A stretch of DNA of 64,000 nt from Desmodus rotundus (taxonomy: Eukaryota; Chordata; Mammalia; Chiroptera; Phyllostomidae): contig NC_071388.1 of assembly GCF_022682495.2 (NCBI RefSeq), forward strand, positions 81,903,073 to 81,967,072, read 5' to 3'. The notes beneath the pieces are model-generated. The model worked only from the letters and a program-made list of their open reading frames with translations, searched no databases and had not been told where the DNA came from. Shown here piece by piece: positions 45,546 through 58,400 of the stretch. The stretch's first letter is position 1, and each line of letters opens with the position of its first letter. A program made the translations under genes and the position numbers.

Positions 45546-48125
45546 TATCTTACCTCATCCTTAAAAAATGGCATAAGAGTTTGGAACTCAATTTATCATG
45601 AATTGGGTCCAATTATTACAGAAGTCTTTAAGGCTGTTACTTTTCTATACATTACACTGACTTTAAAGTAATATAACCTAAGAATGACTCAGATTTTTTT
45701 CCCTCAGTTTTGTTATATATTGGCTTATACTGAGCTTGTATGTCTCTAAAACCCTAAGTCTAACTCTTGCGAATGTCTCAAGCCAAGCTTTGCCAATAAA
45801 TTGTTCAATAAATTCCTTTTAATAAAGTATCTTTTTCCACTCTCCTTACCAATGATTCCTTTTCACAGTCCTTTTGCCTCTTGCTCCCCCCAGAAGTCTG
45901 TGGTCTTCCTGAAGCTCCCCTGGGATCCCGTCCAGGCTGCAGAGAACAAGAAATCTCTGATTATCAGTAAGGAACATAGGTTTTGTAAGAACAAATAGAG
46001 CCAGTCCCCAAGGCTTTGGGGTTTGTTTCTAAACTGGGGGCCTTCTGAAAGAAAAGGACTTCTTTTATACTAGCTATCAGTAGAGTGGAAGGACAAATTG
46101 CATTTTAATGGTGATTTTTTAAACTCATAAGACTTAACTGAATAAATAATTAAGGCAAGAATTATTTATCATGATTTAAAAGAAAATAATATATTTAATT
46201 ATGGGTGACCATTTTAGAGAAGTGGCTGCGTATCTTCAGCACTGCAAAAGAGAGACATAAGGGTTATTGGAGGTTAAAAATCACAACTATAAAGAGAATG
46301 AAAATAAGCCAAGGGCATTCTGAGTAAAGACAAGACAAAAAACAAATCCACTATAAACAATACTGAGAAGAAAATATAGCATACTCCTTTATGACTCCAA
46401 AATGAAATGCAAATATATAAGACAGAAAATTTGCTTCAGAAAAATGTTGAAGCTAGCATTAGGATTAATCTGAGGATTCAGTTAGGAATGCAAGGAGATC
46501 TCTGTCGAGTGTAGAAATACCCACTCTTTGTGAGCGAGCTCGCCACAGAAAGATTGGTTTATGGATGTCACTGTGCTGATAGGCTTTTTGCCCCTGCAGT
46601 CACTTCCCTTAATTATTCTGATCTTGGCTTTCCAAAGATGCAGTCATAGCAATTGATTTCTATTTGAAAAAAAAAAGGTAAGAATTCCAAATCCTAGTGA
46701 TATCAGTACACTTAATAAGGAGTTTACTTTTACTTGTTAAATTATTCAGATTTTTGCTTTGGAAAACTTTGGTGTAGGTACTGGGCTGAATGCCTACCCA
46801 CCGAGCTATCATCTAGCTCTGAACATCCCTGGACGGCTGAAGCAAAGGGAAGCCATTTCTCAGGTGTTCTGTGGAAGCAGATTGGGGCTGGGAGAGCAGA
46901 ATTGGAAAATCTATAAAGCTGAAAGTAAACTTCTGTCCTGAGTGCAAAGGGTACCTTGAAAATGGATGCCAGCTGTAGTAGCAGAGCGAGGAAGTGGGTG
47001 GCATGAAGAGTTGGAATCTGAGGTTTTCAAAAGGAAGGCTTAAATGAGGTTGTTAGTTGTTAGACATTTGTCAGCCAAGAATAAGATCTGACCTTTCGTT
47101 CTAGAAATACTTGCTACTGCTGTGAATGGAAATAGTGTCAATTTAAAGCAACTGTACAACCTTGAACAGCTTATACTCCCCTTTCATTGTTCAACCATAT
47201 AATGAGATTATCTCCACTTTCCCCCCAAATGATTGGGGTGGGGGGTGATTCATCCCTGATCTTCTGGGAATGCTGCACCCCTTTAAGGATACCTCTATTT
47301 TATTCTTGGAAGTTTCCTAGAGCAGTAACTTTATTGTGCTCTGGAAAAGGCCGTCAATTTCCCCTGATCTGGTTTTGTGTCTTCTAACTTTGTCACCACC
47401 CACTTGTTTCAAAGCTGCTGACCCATGTGAGTGAGCTCATGGCTAAGCCCAGCTGCTCCACTGGCAGCTGTTCTGATGCATGGCTTTTATCAATTCCTGG
47501 CTGTACTTTGCATCCATCCTCACCCGTTCCCTCTAATTTGATATATGATATAATCTTCTGGATCATTTGGCTCCTCCAATCCTGTCTACTCATCCTAGAC
47601 ATTGCATGGCTTCGAGGAAGGGACCTTTACTCCTTCCTTTTCCCACAGCACAAGTGACCAGGACAGGAATTTTAACAAGACTGGTAAAACTTTGTAGTAC
47701 TGGACAACACAGAAAATATCTTAAAAATCGTTCAAGACAATTACTTGTAATTACTAACTTTTTAAGCCTTTTGCCAGGATATCTACTCAGCTCCTATGAG
47801 GTTTCCATGTACTATTGGGTACAGGGTTGAGGGACAAACTCAATCCCCAGCAATGGGATCTCCTGAGACCTGTGTATCTCAGTTCCCCATACACTTCCCT
47901 TTTGTGCCCCTGAGAAATGCAGTTCTTTCCTTTTCCAATCTATTACCTGTCCTATCAGAGGAGCTTGACATATTCTTCTCAAGAAAAGTCCTCAACTTTC
48001 TCATGCTTATTACTGCCTTTGATCACAAATGTGTGGAATGAATTTTGTTCACCAGCTAAGCCAGTCATTGTATTCTATAGTACAGTTATCCAAAGGGAGT
48101 TTTTGAATGCTAAATTATGTCATTC
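45546..48125. other. unique-looking non-coding DNA
   Basis: 2.6 kb without a recognised element. Several short open frames overlap between 46734 and 48141 on both strands with no domain signal. An A-run with a following 'ggtaagaattcc' occurs near 46665. Confidence 0.45.
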
Positions 48126-48134
48126 ATTGTGTCT

Positions 48135-48349
48135 TTTTTAAAAGATATTATTTATTTATTTATTTATCTTAGAGAGAGGAAGGGAGAGAGAAAGAGAGGA
48201 AGAGAAACATCAATGTGCAGTTGCCATTCATGCGCCCCTTGTTGGAGACCTAGCCTGCAACCCAGGCATGTGTCCTGACTGGGAATTGAACAGGCAACCC
48301 TTTGGTTCTCAGGCCAGCACTCAATCCACTAAGCCACACCAGTCAGGGC
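48135..48349 (-). mobile_element. Ves SINE, antisense
   Basis: (TTTA)n tail complement, 'gaaacatcaatgtgcagttg', 'cctgactgggaattgaacag', and the head complement 'aagccacaccagtcagggc'. A 9-bp target duplication with one mismatch (attgtgtct at 48126-48134 and attgcgtct at 48350-48358). Confidence 0.93.
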
Positions 48350-48560
48350 ATTGCGTCTTATTCTAGTTTGAAGCTGTATCAAGTCCATGCCAATTCCTTT
48401 AAATAGTTTTTTTTTTTTCCCTGCTCTTATGTGAGATGAAAGTAAGTACAGCATTCCATCTTTCTCAGGGCAAAGTCTAATCTTGGGTGTTAATATGAAT
48501 ACACACTCTTCTTCAGAAAGGTATACATGTACCAAGTAGGGATGATTTAGAAAATCCAGA

Positions 48561-48768
48561 TTTTTTAAAAAGATTTTATTTATTTATTTTTACAGAGAAG
48601 AAAGGGAGGAAGAGTGGGAGAGAAACATCAATGTGTGGTTGCCTCTTGTATGTCCCCTACTAGGAACATGGCTTGCAAGCTGGGCATGTACCCTGACTGG
48701 GAATCGAACCAGCAACCCTTTGGTTCTCAGTCCGGTGCTCAATCCACTGGGCCACATCAGCCAGGGCC
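48561..48768 (-). mobile_element. Ves SINE, antisense
   Basis: Tail complement 'aagattttatttatttattt', 'gaaacatcaatgtgtggttg', 'cctgactgggaatcgaacca' and head complement 'gggccacatcagccagggcc'. Same orientation as the copy 400 bp upstream and head-to-head with the next one. Confidence 0.93.
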
Positions 48769-48824
48769 AAAATATTTTTGAGAGGGAAACAAAATAAATT
48801 GATAATTAATTTCTCCAACTCTCA

Positions 48825-49026
48825 GCCCTGGCAGGGTAGCTCAGCTGGGTAGAGCATTGTCTGAATGGACAAAGGTTACAGGGCACATACAAGAAGCAGC
48901 CAATGAATGCATACATAGGTGGAGCATCAGAGTCAATGTTCCTCCTCTCTCTCTTTCCCCACCCTTTTCTCTCCCTCTCTGAAGAGCAACAACAACAAAA
49001 ATAAAACAAAAAAATAAAACCCTCTA
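48825..49026 (+). mobile_element. Ves SINE, sense, diverged subtype
   Basis: Head 'gccctggcagggtagctcag', 'ctgggtagagcattgtctga', then 'acagggcacatacaagaagc', 'agccaatgaatgcatacata', 'tctctctctttccccaccct' and an A-rich (CAA)n tail. This belongs to the Ves subtype with 'caaccaatgaatgcataaat'. Part of the middle is missing. Target duplication 'caactctc' at 48816-48823 and 49027-49034. Confidence 0.88.
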
Positions 49027-49034
49027 CAACTCTC

Positions 49035-51757
49035 TATGGGCACTGCTCTGTTAAAGAAACCTATTTTTTTTTTAAAATTTAAGTTAATAGACCAAAGATC
49101 AAACCCTCTTTCAAGTTTTCTTCAAGAACAATAGAGACAATCGTTTCTTATCTATGTAGAAACTGAAGGTTCAATTAAGTGGCACTCAAGCAAATCAAAG
49201 AGTAGTCTTTTCTAAAAGCAAATGTTATTTTTCTGTCCTAGAATGTGAAGTAAGAGTTGTAACTCTCAAAACTGAGACATTCTCTATCATCTGTGTTAAT
49301 ACAATGTTACTAAAGGTCTGGGCACTGAGGATTCATAAGCCTGAGACTTGTTCTGCTTAGGAGGAAATACCAACTTGCTAATACTCGCTTTTGGGTTTAG
49401 TTCTCTTCCTGAACATGCAAATTATGTAGCTACTCTGCTTATTTATGGTTCTCACATGGGATGTGGTCTCAGTGGTTGAGTTTTAATTATTTCATAAAAT
49501 GTAGAACTTTTACATATTTATGATATTTTCTTATTTGGACATGGAAAGAGACTTATTATATAGATAAATGTTTTATTTTTCCTTCCAGAAATAACTATGC
49601 TATAAACATTTACATACATATAGATATATATGCAGTGATATGCTATATGCATTTACAAAATGGGGTTATTATTTGTTTTTATAGTTACATATTTGGACTC
49701 CATTAGGTCTACTCTGGGAAGCAGATTGTCTTGGTGCTGACTGTAATCACGACATCGTTGAAGGTTACTATCTCCTTTGAGATGCATTTAAAATTGATTT
49801 CATGTCCAATAAGAAAGCCAGTGCTTTTCCCAACATTTATGTGAATTCCCCAGAGTGTACACTCTCACAGTCACTTCTACTTCTGGTTCACTCTGAATTT
49901 AATCTACCTATTTGTCACTTCCCCTAGCTGCTTTCCCCATAATCTACTCAAATATGGAACGTTGCCTATGCCTTTAAGCTCTTGCGGGTACCACTCACAG
50001 AGAGCATTTGTAGATACATCAGATTATACTGAAGATTTTGTGTCGGGGGTGGGAGTGTGGGCATTGCAGTAATATGTGCCAATTCTTATAAAAACTTTTA
50101 GATGTCTCTGTTCTTTGAAGTTATTTTCTTACCACCTCATCCTTTGTACCAACAGCCAGAAATTTTGAATTGACAAAATTTCTCCAGGGACTCCAGTGGG
50201 AATATTGTGGCCTCATTGTTTCTGAGGACCTTTTAAATAATAACATTTTATTAGATTATTTCAGTATAAATAGATTTTCACTTAAGTATTTTCTGCAGTA
50301 ATATGGAGAAAATAAGTAAATGTAATTATAAGTGATTTATTTTTTATGCAGCAAAGTTAAATTATTGAGATTTTTATTCTTATTTTCTTGAGTTTTAAAA
50401 ATCTTGGCAGTTTTTTTCATTGCAAATTATTGATGTAAAGATTTATCTGAGTGATCAGGACCTTTATCCACTAATAAAGGTATTTCATTGTATCATTTAT
50501 AGTTCCTTGTCTTGCTTTTGTGGCTTTTTTGTGTTTCATAAGTTTGAATTTCTCCACAGTATTTTTTAAATCTAAATTTTGTCCAAATATTGATTTTTTT
50601 CAACAATTTTTAAAAGAAAATGTTTTAATATGTGAATTTTTGGCCATTGCCATCTTGTTTTGTTGATTATTTCTACCAGACATATTCATTTTAATTCAAA
50701 TCAAGACAGTATGAATGTAACATTGTATTGATAACATTGTGTCTCCATAATTCACAACCTTTACCATTTCATGAATCTAAGTAATATAAGGCTTTGTTGG
50801 GAAGTTCTGTTTATTGCAGTTTCAAGTGAAATGGGAGAGAGACGGGGTGCACACAGAGGACTCAAAACCAGAAGCTGAGGAACAGAGAAGCAGGGCAGAC
50901 ACAAGACCCCGAGCACTTCAGAGTTTCGACATCTTTCTGGCTAAATGGCTGGTAAGCCACGCATGGAAGCGTCAGAATTCCCTAGGGCCTACCCGTCAAT
51001 GTTGAAAGGGGGAAATGAAAAGCTTTCCTGGTCCTGTTTGAGATCTTGCCTCCACATGACTCTTGTTCTGCCCACGTTTGCCCTCACTGTGCTCTCCAGT
51101 CTATGTTGGACTTTCTGCATTCTCAAATTCTCATTGTGTCTTACGGAGAGCAGGTCAGATAGTTGTGCACCTAGAGCTCTGTGTTCTGATCTAAGACTGT
51201 CTGGCCTGGACATATATTAACCATGTTCCTTAAGGTCAGAAGTAACTACGGAAAGTTGTGTTCCGTGAGCTAGGTAGATACCCTGGTAGCTTTCCCTTCA
51301 GTTGGATACACTCCGTCCTTGTATTCCTGGAGTACCTGTGTTTGCGTCCCCAGCTTCCAGCATTCTTTTCAAGCTCTTCTCTTTTTCCTGGTCACCTTTG
51401 ACTTTCTTTTCTGTAAAACAGTAAAAATTCCATTCAGGAACCTCCTCACTCTGCCACAACCAATAGCTTGCAGGGATTTTCAGGGCTGAGTCTAGGCGGT
51501 AGACGAGACAATTTTGGACATGAATCCTTTCAGGCGGTGTTGCTCATATTATACCGTAAGTACCTGATATTTTCCTTATGTGTAAGGCTAGCCTTAGAGA
51601 CTGAAATCTTTGTGAAAATAACTAGATTGTACTTGTAATACTGTGATTTATAAGAATATATATTTGGTCATTTAGATGATACTATATGTTTCTCATATAT
51701 TTCTTCATTTATAGTTCCTGACTCACATCTCCTCAAATCCTTGGAATGTCCTAATTG
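49035..51757. other. unique-looking AT-rich non-coding DNA
   Basis: 2.7 kb with no recognised repeat or gene. The 50200-50760 part is very AT-rich with many 'taat' cores. Confidence 0.45.
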
Positions 51758-52310
51758 TTGAGAGTGGTCTCTGAGCATGGAAGCCCTGCCCCTGTCTTAC
51801 ATTTCTTGCTCTATGCATCTCTTCCATCTGGCTGTTCCTGAGTTTATTTTCTTTTACAGTGAACTAGTGATCTAGTAAGTAACATTTTGGTGAGTTCTGC
51901 GAGCCACTCTAGCAAAGTAGTCAAACCCGAGGAGAGGGGTGTCCGGAACCTTTGATTTGTAGCCAGTCTGTAACAGGTCAAGGTAACAACCTGAATTTGC
52001 AACTGGCAACTGAATTGAGTTGCCAATGAAGGGGTTGCTGGAACCTCTAATCTATAGCTTGTTGGTCAGAAGCGCAGATACAGCCTGGGTTTGCATCTGG
52101 TGTCTGAAGTAGGGGAGGAGGGCCGTCATAAAGGACTGAACCTTAACCTGCAGAATCTGATGGTATCTTCAGTTATACTGTGTCAGAATTGAGTTGAATT
52201 CTTGGACACTCTGCTGGTATCCAAGAATTGTTGGTGGCATGGGGTGCCCCCACCACACACACCCTATGTTGGATTGGGTCTGCGAACACCTACCTATTCA
52301 TTATTATACT
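51758..52310 (+). mobile_element. LTR of an ancient ERV family (copy A), 5'-truncated
   Basis: 'gctctatgcatctcttccat', 'ctggctgttcctgagttta', 'gatctagtaagtaac', 'gttctgcgagccactctagc', 'agaattgagttgaattcttg' and 'gacactctgctggt' match copy B at 54590 in order and orientation, and a well-known mammalian LTR type. Inside, a unit of about 95 bp is present twice (near 51930-52020 and 52026-52115; 'ggaacct' and 'tagc' anchors), a tandem duplication. Family name not assigned. Confidence 0.65.
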
Positions 52311-52895
52311 TAGAGTTTCTATATGACATAAAGAATCTGTTAGAATGTGCTTTAACACTTTGTTTTTTCAAAGCTAAGCATTTAAAACATATTTTTTTCT
52401 TCAGTAAGCCTGAGAGCTGTTGAATTTTCTCAATATTCACACTAAGTTGTACAAATGACAGAATTTTATCTCATTTGAAACAGCCAACATCCTGTTAAAT
52501 TTATAGTTATATTTAAATGTAAAAAGTCCATCCTTTTTAGTGCATGCACTGGTTCGGGTGGGGAGATTTATTTATTTATTTTAAAGTCACGACGCAGATC
52601 TGGTCAACCATACTTTCTTGCTCCAGGCTCTGGCCTATACACAATTTTTCATGAAAATATTATTTGAGCTGGGACATCTGCAGTAGTCTGGAACATATTT
52701 TCTCCAGTACTTGATTGTAAGCCCTTTATACATCTTAGAATTCTCTAAAAAAAAATTATACGGCATGTTTGAGTATAACGGAACAAACCACCACTGTGCC
52801 TGCATCCGGAGTGGTGCCAGTCTGGGTGGGAAATATGCCTGCTTTTTAAAGAGCATCTTTAACATTCTAATTAGCTGCATAACACAATATTTATT
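52311..52895. other. unique-looking non-coding DNA
   Basis: No gene or named element. Confidence 0.4.
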
Positions 52896-53765
52896 ATGAA
52901 ATGTTTTAAGCAGAGAGAAAAATATAGCAAAAATCATAATGAATATTTACTATCACCCAGTTTTATCAAATCTTAATATTTTGTTATGTGTGCTCCTGAT
53001 ATTTTAATTAACTATTATATATTCATTTGACTCTCACTGCTCAATTATTCTCTCTTCCACTTCCCTCTCCTTCTGTCCAGAAATAACTGACATTATTATC
53101 TGACTAAAGGGGTCCATTCGCCTCTGCACATCAGAGCCCAATCAAATGCCAATAGGCGCTTGCAGCCAAGAAAGTAAGGGTTTATTAGTTGAGGAAATGG
53201 CACCAAGCCCAGAGTCACAGATAACTGAGTGCACAGACCTGGCTGCCTGATGGTTTCCTGAGGGTGTGTTCTCTAGGAGCCTTCAACTTCCACTGGCTTG
53301 GGGCTGCAACAACTGAAGTCAAGATGTTATCTTAAGCTCGACCAAGGCTCTGTTTCTGTGGTCAACAGAGTTGAGGCTTTGTTCTGAAGACAGCTTGATG
53401 CCGACCAGTAGCTAATGCCCTAAGGATTTAGTGATTAAGGAAGAGAGTGGACAGACAGAAAGGAGAAAGGCTTGTGATAAAGAAATGGAGTTTCTTTCTG
53501 GTTATAATATCTGCATTGTTTATCAAAACAATGTATGTTTATACTTTTGTTATATATGTATATGTTCTGAAATATTTAATATTTTATGTTGATAAAGCAT
53601 ATACATGTTATCATAATGTAATTGTTTCTTTGCAACTTAGTTGTTCTTTACATTATGCTTTTAAGATGTTTTTGCGTGTTAATACTTGTAGGTATAATTT
53701 ATTTATTTTCAATAGGTAAAATTTCCATTGTATAAACACAGCACAATGTATATCCCCTTGCCTTG
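52896..53765 (-). mobile_element. old L1M-type LINE 3' region, antisense, interrupted
   Basis: The first part has 'catcaatgaatat'-like sequence with 'atcacccagttttatcaaat', typical of antisense L1M 3'UTR. The second (about 53500-53765) has 'atgtttatacttttgttata', 'cattatgcttttaagatgtt', 'gtaggtataatttatttatt' and 'ccattgtataaacacagcac', matching 'acattatgtttttgagatt... ttccattgtatgaatatacc'. A different sequence at about 53105-53445 sits between them. Confidence 0.55.
53105..53445 (-). mobile_element. probable LTR insertion, antisense
   Basis: The sequence differs in composition from the L1M around it. On the minus strand it reads 'aataaacccttactttcttg' followed by 'gctgcaagcgcctattggca', an arrangement like an LTR poly(A) signal and R/U5, and ends 'ggacccctttagtca'. 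No duplication or family match could be confirmed. Confidence 0.4.
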
Positions 53766-54589
53766 TTTTTCCTACTTTCTTCTTTTTTACTTCCCTAGCA
53801 GTTACATTTCAACAGGCTCCCTGATACGAAGGCATGTGAGCCATTTTAATAAACAAATGCTCTTTGAAGCCGCTGAGATCTGGGATGGTTTGTTGTGCAA
53901 TAGTGCTGATTCCTTCGGTTGAAGATAAACAGAATTGTCTCTTTTCTTAATCCCTAACGCTCTTAACAGTCTTAATCCTTAACACTCTCTACTTCTCATT
54001 GGGTTCATGTTTATAATATCTTTGATTATAGTTGTTGAGAGTCTCTATCCTAGTTCACCAGTAAAAATGTATGGTCTTTGAGAGATGGGCCTGGAATCTC
54101 CATTTTAAGAGTTTGTTCCCCTATATCATTATTCCTGGCTTGTCATTTCTAACAGTTATTTCATTTCTAAAATAACTGAAACAAGTTTATTTTAAAATAA
54201 TTTTTTCTACAAATGCCTAAGCCTTGCTTGCTTTTGTTTGAAAATTGGGCAGCCAGCATTTTCCTACTGGGTTTTTCCAGACTCAGTGTAGGCGGTCAGA
54301 AAGAGCCTACCCTTGGCCCATTCATCGCCCTGTCCAGTGATGTTCTCCTTCATTTTTTTCTGCTGTCTCCAGCATGGTCCATTGGGAACATAAAGCCTCC
54401 CTCTGAGAGGATGAAAAGTCTGTCTTATTGGTAATACCGCCAATTTGTCTGTTTTTCCTCTTAGCTTGAAACTATCTCCTGACATTTTAACTTTTGACTT
54501 TGTCCCTACTTGCTCTCTGGTATTTGGGTTCACTTGACTTTTTTTCTCTTTTTACTTATTTGTTGTCTGCTTACTACTGCAATATTGTG
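53766..54589. other. unique-looking non-coding DNA
   Basis: No supported gene. The open frames around 54213-54533 on both strands have no domain signal. Confidence 0.4.
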
Positions 54590-55480
54590 ATTTAGCACAT
54601 GACCAAAATACCCATCTTGTATATATTTGGTGTTTGTCTATAGTTTCTGTACCAAGGCTCCCCAAACCCTTGTGAATAGAGAGTAATAAAGTGTCTTTTG
54701 TTATGTTATTAAGGCGACTTTTGGGAAGCACCTAAGGATGAAGGCTGGTTGGAAGTGGACCTCCCAATTGCTTAGAGGGTTAGATATTCCAGTCCTGCCC
54801 TTTTGACCTCCAGGTAGAGGAGAGGGGCTAGAGGTTGACTTAATCCCCAATGAGGAATGATTTAGTTAACCATGCCTGTGTAATGAAGCCTGGGTTGGTG
54901 AACATGTGGAGATTTGCAAGCATGGCCAGTTAAAAGAGGGTACAGAAGCTCTGAGCACTTTCCCCACACCTTGCCCCATGCATTTCTTCCTACTGGCTGT
55001 TTCTGAGTTGTATTCATTTATAATAAATGGGTAATTTATAAGTAAAATCTTAATCTAGTAAGGAAAAATCAAACAAACAAACAGTACGTTGTGTGATCTA
55101 TTGTAGCAAATTAATGAAACTTGAAGAGGAGGTAATAAGAACCTCTAATTTATAGCCAGTTAGTCAGAAATATAGGTATAAACCGGGGAGTTCTACTAGC
55201 ATCTGAAGTTTAAGGAGGTGGTTGTGGGAACCCCCAATGTGTAGCTGGACGGTGGGGTGGGGGAGCAGTCTTATTGCACTGAGACCTTTGCCTGTGGAAT
55301 CTTCTGCTATCTCTGGGTAGACAGTGTCAGAATTGAGTTAAATTACAGGACACTCTGCTAGTGTCTGAGAATTGCCTGGAGTTAATGTGGGAAGTCTCCT
55401 ACCTCCTCCATACACATATGTTGTATTTGGGCCAGGAACCCAATTTGCCTACTTATCTTACTTCTTGTTATTTAGGAGTA
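54590..55480 (+). mobile_element. LTR of the same ancient ERV family (copy B), near complete
   Basis: It starts near 'tctgtaccaaggctccccaa', followed by 'gagagtaataaagtgtcttt', 'gcacctaaggatgaaggctg', 'accatgcctgtgtaatgaag', 'cccatgcatttcttcctact', 'tttataataaatgggtaatt', 'agtgtcagaattgagttaaa' and 'gacactctgctagtgtctga'. It shares the 3' half with copy A (51758-52310) in the same orientation, including a partial second copy of the ~95-bp internal unit. Not two ends of one provirus, because the DNA between is an unrelated L1M. Confidence 0.65.
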
Positions 55481-58400
55481 CATGGACTCCAGAAGGGTTG
55501 TTTGTTTTAGAACTATTATTTGATGCAATGCTAATTTTTAACTCATTGTTACAGAACTTGACTATATTCCTTGCTCCTTGACTCTTTCTTACCCAATGAG
55601 AGCTCATCCAATCCAGTAATTTTTCTGGTGTATTTTTCCATATAAAAAGAACAGCAATTATGTATTATAAAACATTGCTCCTTTTTATTTATTTTACTAA
55701 AACCTATTCTGGATTATCAGTTGTTAATGCTGAGCACCAAGTTGTTGATTTCATGCCTTACTAGTTGGTTTAATTTGACCATTAAATTACTGAACTGCAA
55801 ACGATCCATTACTTCACGCTTAGATAATCTGAGGGTAGTACATAATGCCAACCTCACCATTGTAATGTTTGATTTGATACACTCAATAGACATGGCCCAT
55901 CTTGAAAGAAAATGTATTTTATTCTTTTGTCTTCAGGAAGACATTCACATGGTTTAAGTTATACAGTTATTTATAGAGACTTCATGGTGGTTTCACTACT
56001 AGATCCTTCTTTTGTTATTTTTCTAGATCTACTGAAACTCTGGCCCAGCAAATTTTTTCTTTAAAGAGCTCATGGTGCACTCTCCATGAGCCAAGCATGC
56101 TAGGCCATCTCTCTTCTAGGGCCCATACTCTTATCCCGAGTGTAAATGCGGATGGACAGTCTGGAAGAATGCTTTCTGAAAACGTGGCTTGCATACTGAT
56201 TAACACCCTTCCTCAGAAAGTAAAAATCTGTTTGGCTCTCAGAATTACTTAGATCTCACTGAGAATGGACTCACACAACCATAGAATATCAGGAGATCTT
56301 GAAGTCCATCCAATAAAATATTATTTGTCAAGGCAGAAATAAATGAAATAGTCAATATTTGGCCAGTTTTGATTTTCCAAATTTAATTTTCATATAGTTC
56401 ACTGAATGGAGGAAGGGAGAAAACTCTACTAATTTGCCAGTGAGGCACCTCTAGAACAGGGCCACTGCACTGTGTAGATTCATCTCTATTCTCTCAACGA
56501 TACCATTTGCTCTGTCTCTTACCTTGTATACCTATAATTAAAAATAAACAAATAAAACAGTTGATATGTATGTGGAGTGAAAGGGGAAAGAAAGGAACCA
56601 CACACATATTTTCCTAAAGGAGAATTAGGACATTTCAAATGAAGATGAACTAGCAAGATATATTAGTGCAATTCTTCACCAGCAGGGAGGCATCCTGGTT
56701 CATTTCCTATGTTCCAAGCCACTCTGTTATTATTCAAGCCAGACTCTTCCTGAGTGACTGGTGGGTAGCATTCCAAAAATCATTTGTAAGTGAGCTCCTC
56801 TAGATGTTGGAAGGCAGTTTCCTAAACAAATAGCATAATGAATGATTGTCATGTTTTCTGGTCAACATTACAAAGTCACTTTAACATATAGGGTACCTAA
56901 GTATATTGTTATTGTTTCATATATATCTATCACATGTACCCTATCTCTATGGAGCAACTTCTTACTTATCAAGTCTTACCATCTCAGTTGTAGCAGCTAC
57001 CTCTCACACTGAGGTAGAGCTGGGACTTCATTGGAGGTATCTACCTGACAGAAAGGGTGTCGCACATAACCACTTTCCAGTTGCTTAGAATCAAAGATAA
57101 AAGGAGAACTGTACCTATGGGGAACATGCAGTTACAGATTTATGTGGAAATGCGTTGTGATATGATTGTTTATAATGAGGACCTCCTAATCCTCAACGCA
57201 TATCTTTTAGGCTTTCCTTTTCATATCCTGATCCCATTTTAGAAATTACGCTGTTTTTAATTAGAAAAACTGAGAGCCGCATTTAATTAAACCAGCAACA
57301 TTGTACCAAACTATGCCAGTATTTCTTGGGTCTGAACTTTTCAAGTTGTTTTTTATTTGATCCAATGCTATATTTTCATTCAACTTCATGACTTTTTTTG
57401 TAATATGCCCTGTGGTTAAAGGAACTTTCAAATTTAAAAATTAATTCTGACTTGCCAAAAGAAGCTTCATTTGCAAAGTAGTTATTTGCAATAATTGCCA
57501 CGCTGACTTCTGAAGAGGTACAATGCCGGGGGTCAGCTGGCAGCCTCATCCCTGGGTCTCTTGCTGGCTCCTGTCAGATTAACGCGGGCTGCTCACCTGC
57601 TGGAAACCCCCACGGTTCTCCTCTGTGCTGCCTGTGGCGGAGAACAGGGTTCTTAGGTGAGGTTAAAACAGGGTCATTTGGTAGGGATATATATATGGAA
57701 AATAAATATATATATAATATATATGTTTGACTTTGCTGATAAATGCTGCTAGCAGGGAATGTACAAAGCCTCAAGCTCAGCCGGGCTCATGGTAAGTTCA
57801 GCTCATTATCAACCTCGATTCCTATAAGTTTACGTTTCTTTCTCAAAAGCCTTGCTCCTCAACTTTTGTTTTACTAGAGTGAGGTTTTGTTTTTTTAATA
57901 TAAGATTGAGACATTATTTCTGCCCTCAGTACTTGGTTATGACTTAAGGTATAACTACGTCTAGAGAGAGTTGCTATTAGGGCCTTGGGAAAGCCAGGAA
58001 TTCAAGGTCAGAGCATGTGACCATTCTGCCTGTTAAGATATCCTAAGTGTCTAAAATAAGAAACTTCACCTAGTAAGCCTCATTAAAATTATAGGAATGA
58101 ATGAACAAATGTTCAAATGACTCTTGACTAGCAGGATTTTTGTCACTGAAGTATGTATTTTTCCTGAACCCTCAAATCACACCACTCAGTAGTTGTCCCC
58201 CTCCTCTTATCTGTAAGTTGAGCTATGGAATTGTGAAGTCTAGGCATAGGGGTTACTTTCCAGAATCTAGATCATCTTCTGACATGATGGCTCCTCTCTT
58301 ATAACCCAATGCAGTCACCTGATTTAGGATTTAATAATTAGTTTGTGGATCTCAGGTCTTTTATTTGACATTCTCCGTAAGTCTGCATTTGTTGCTGTGG

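Noticed and set aside
46734..47004. Three overlapping 60-63 codon frames suggestive of an exon
   Set aside because: They lie in different frames and strands, contain no known domain and have no splice context that I can support.
51758..55480. A provirus with two LTRs
   Set aside because: The DNA between the two LTRs is an old L1M fragment and unique sequence; no gag, pol or env-like frame is present.
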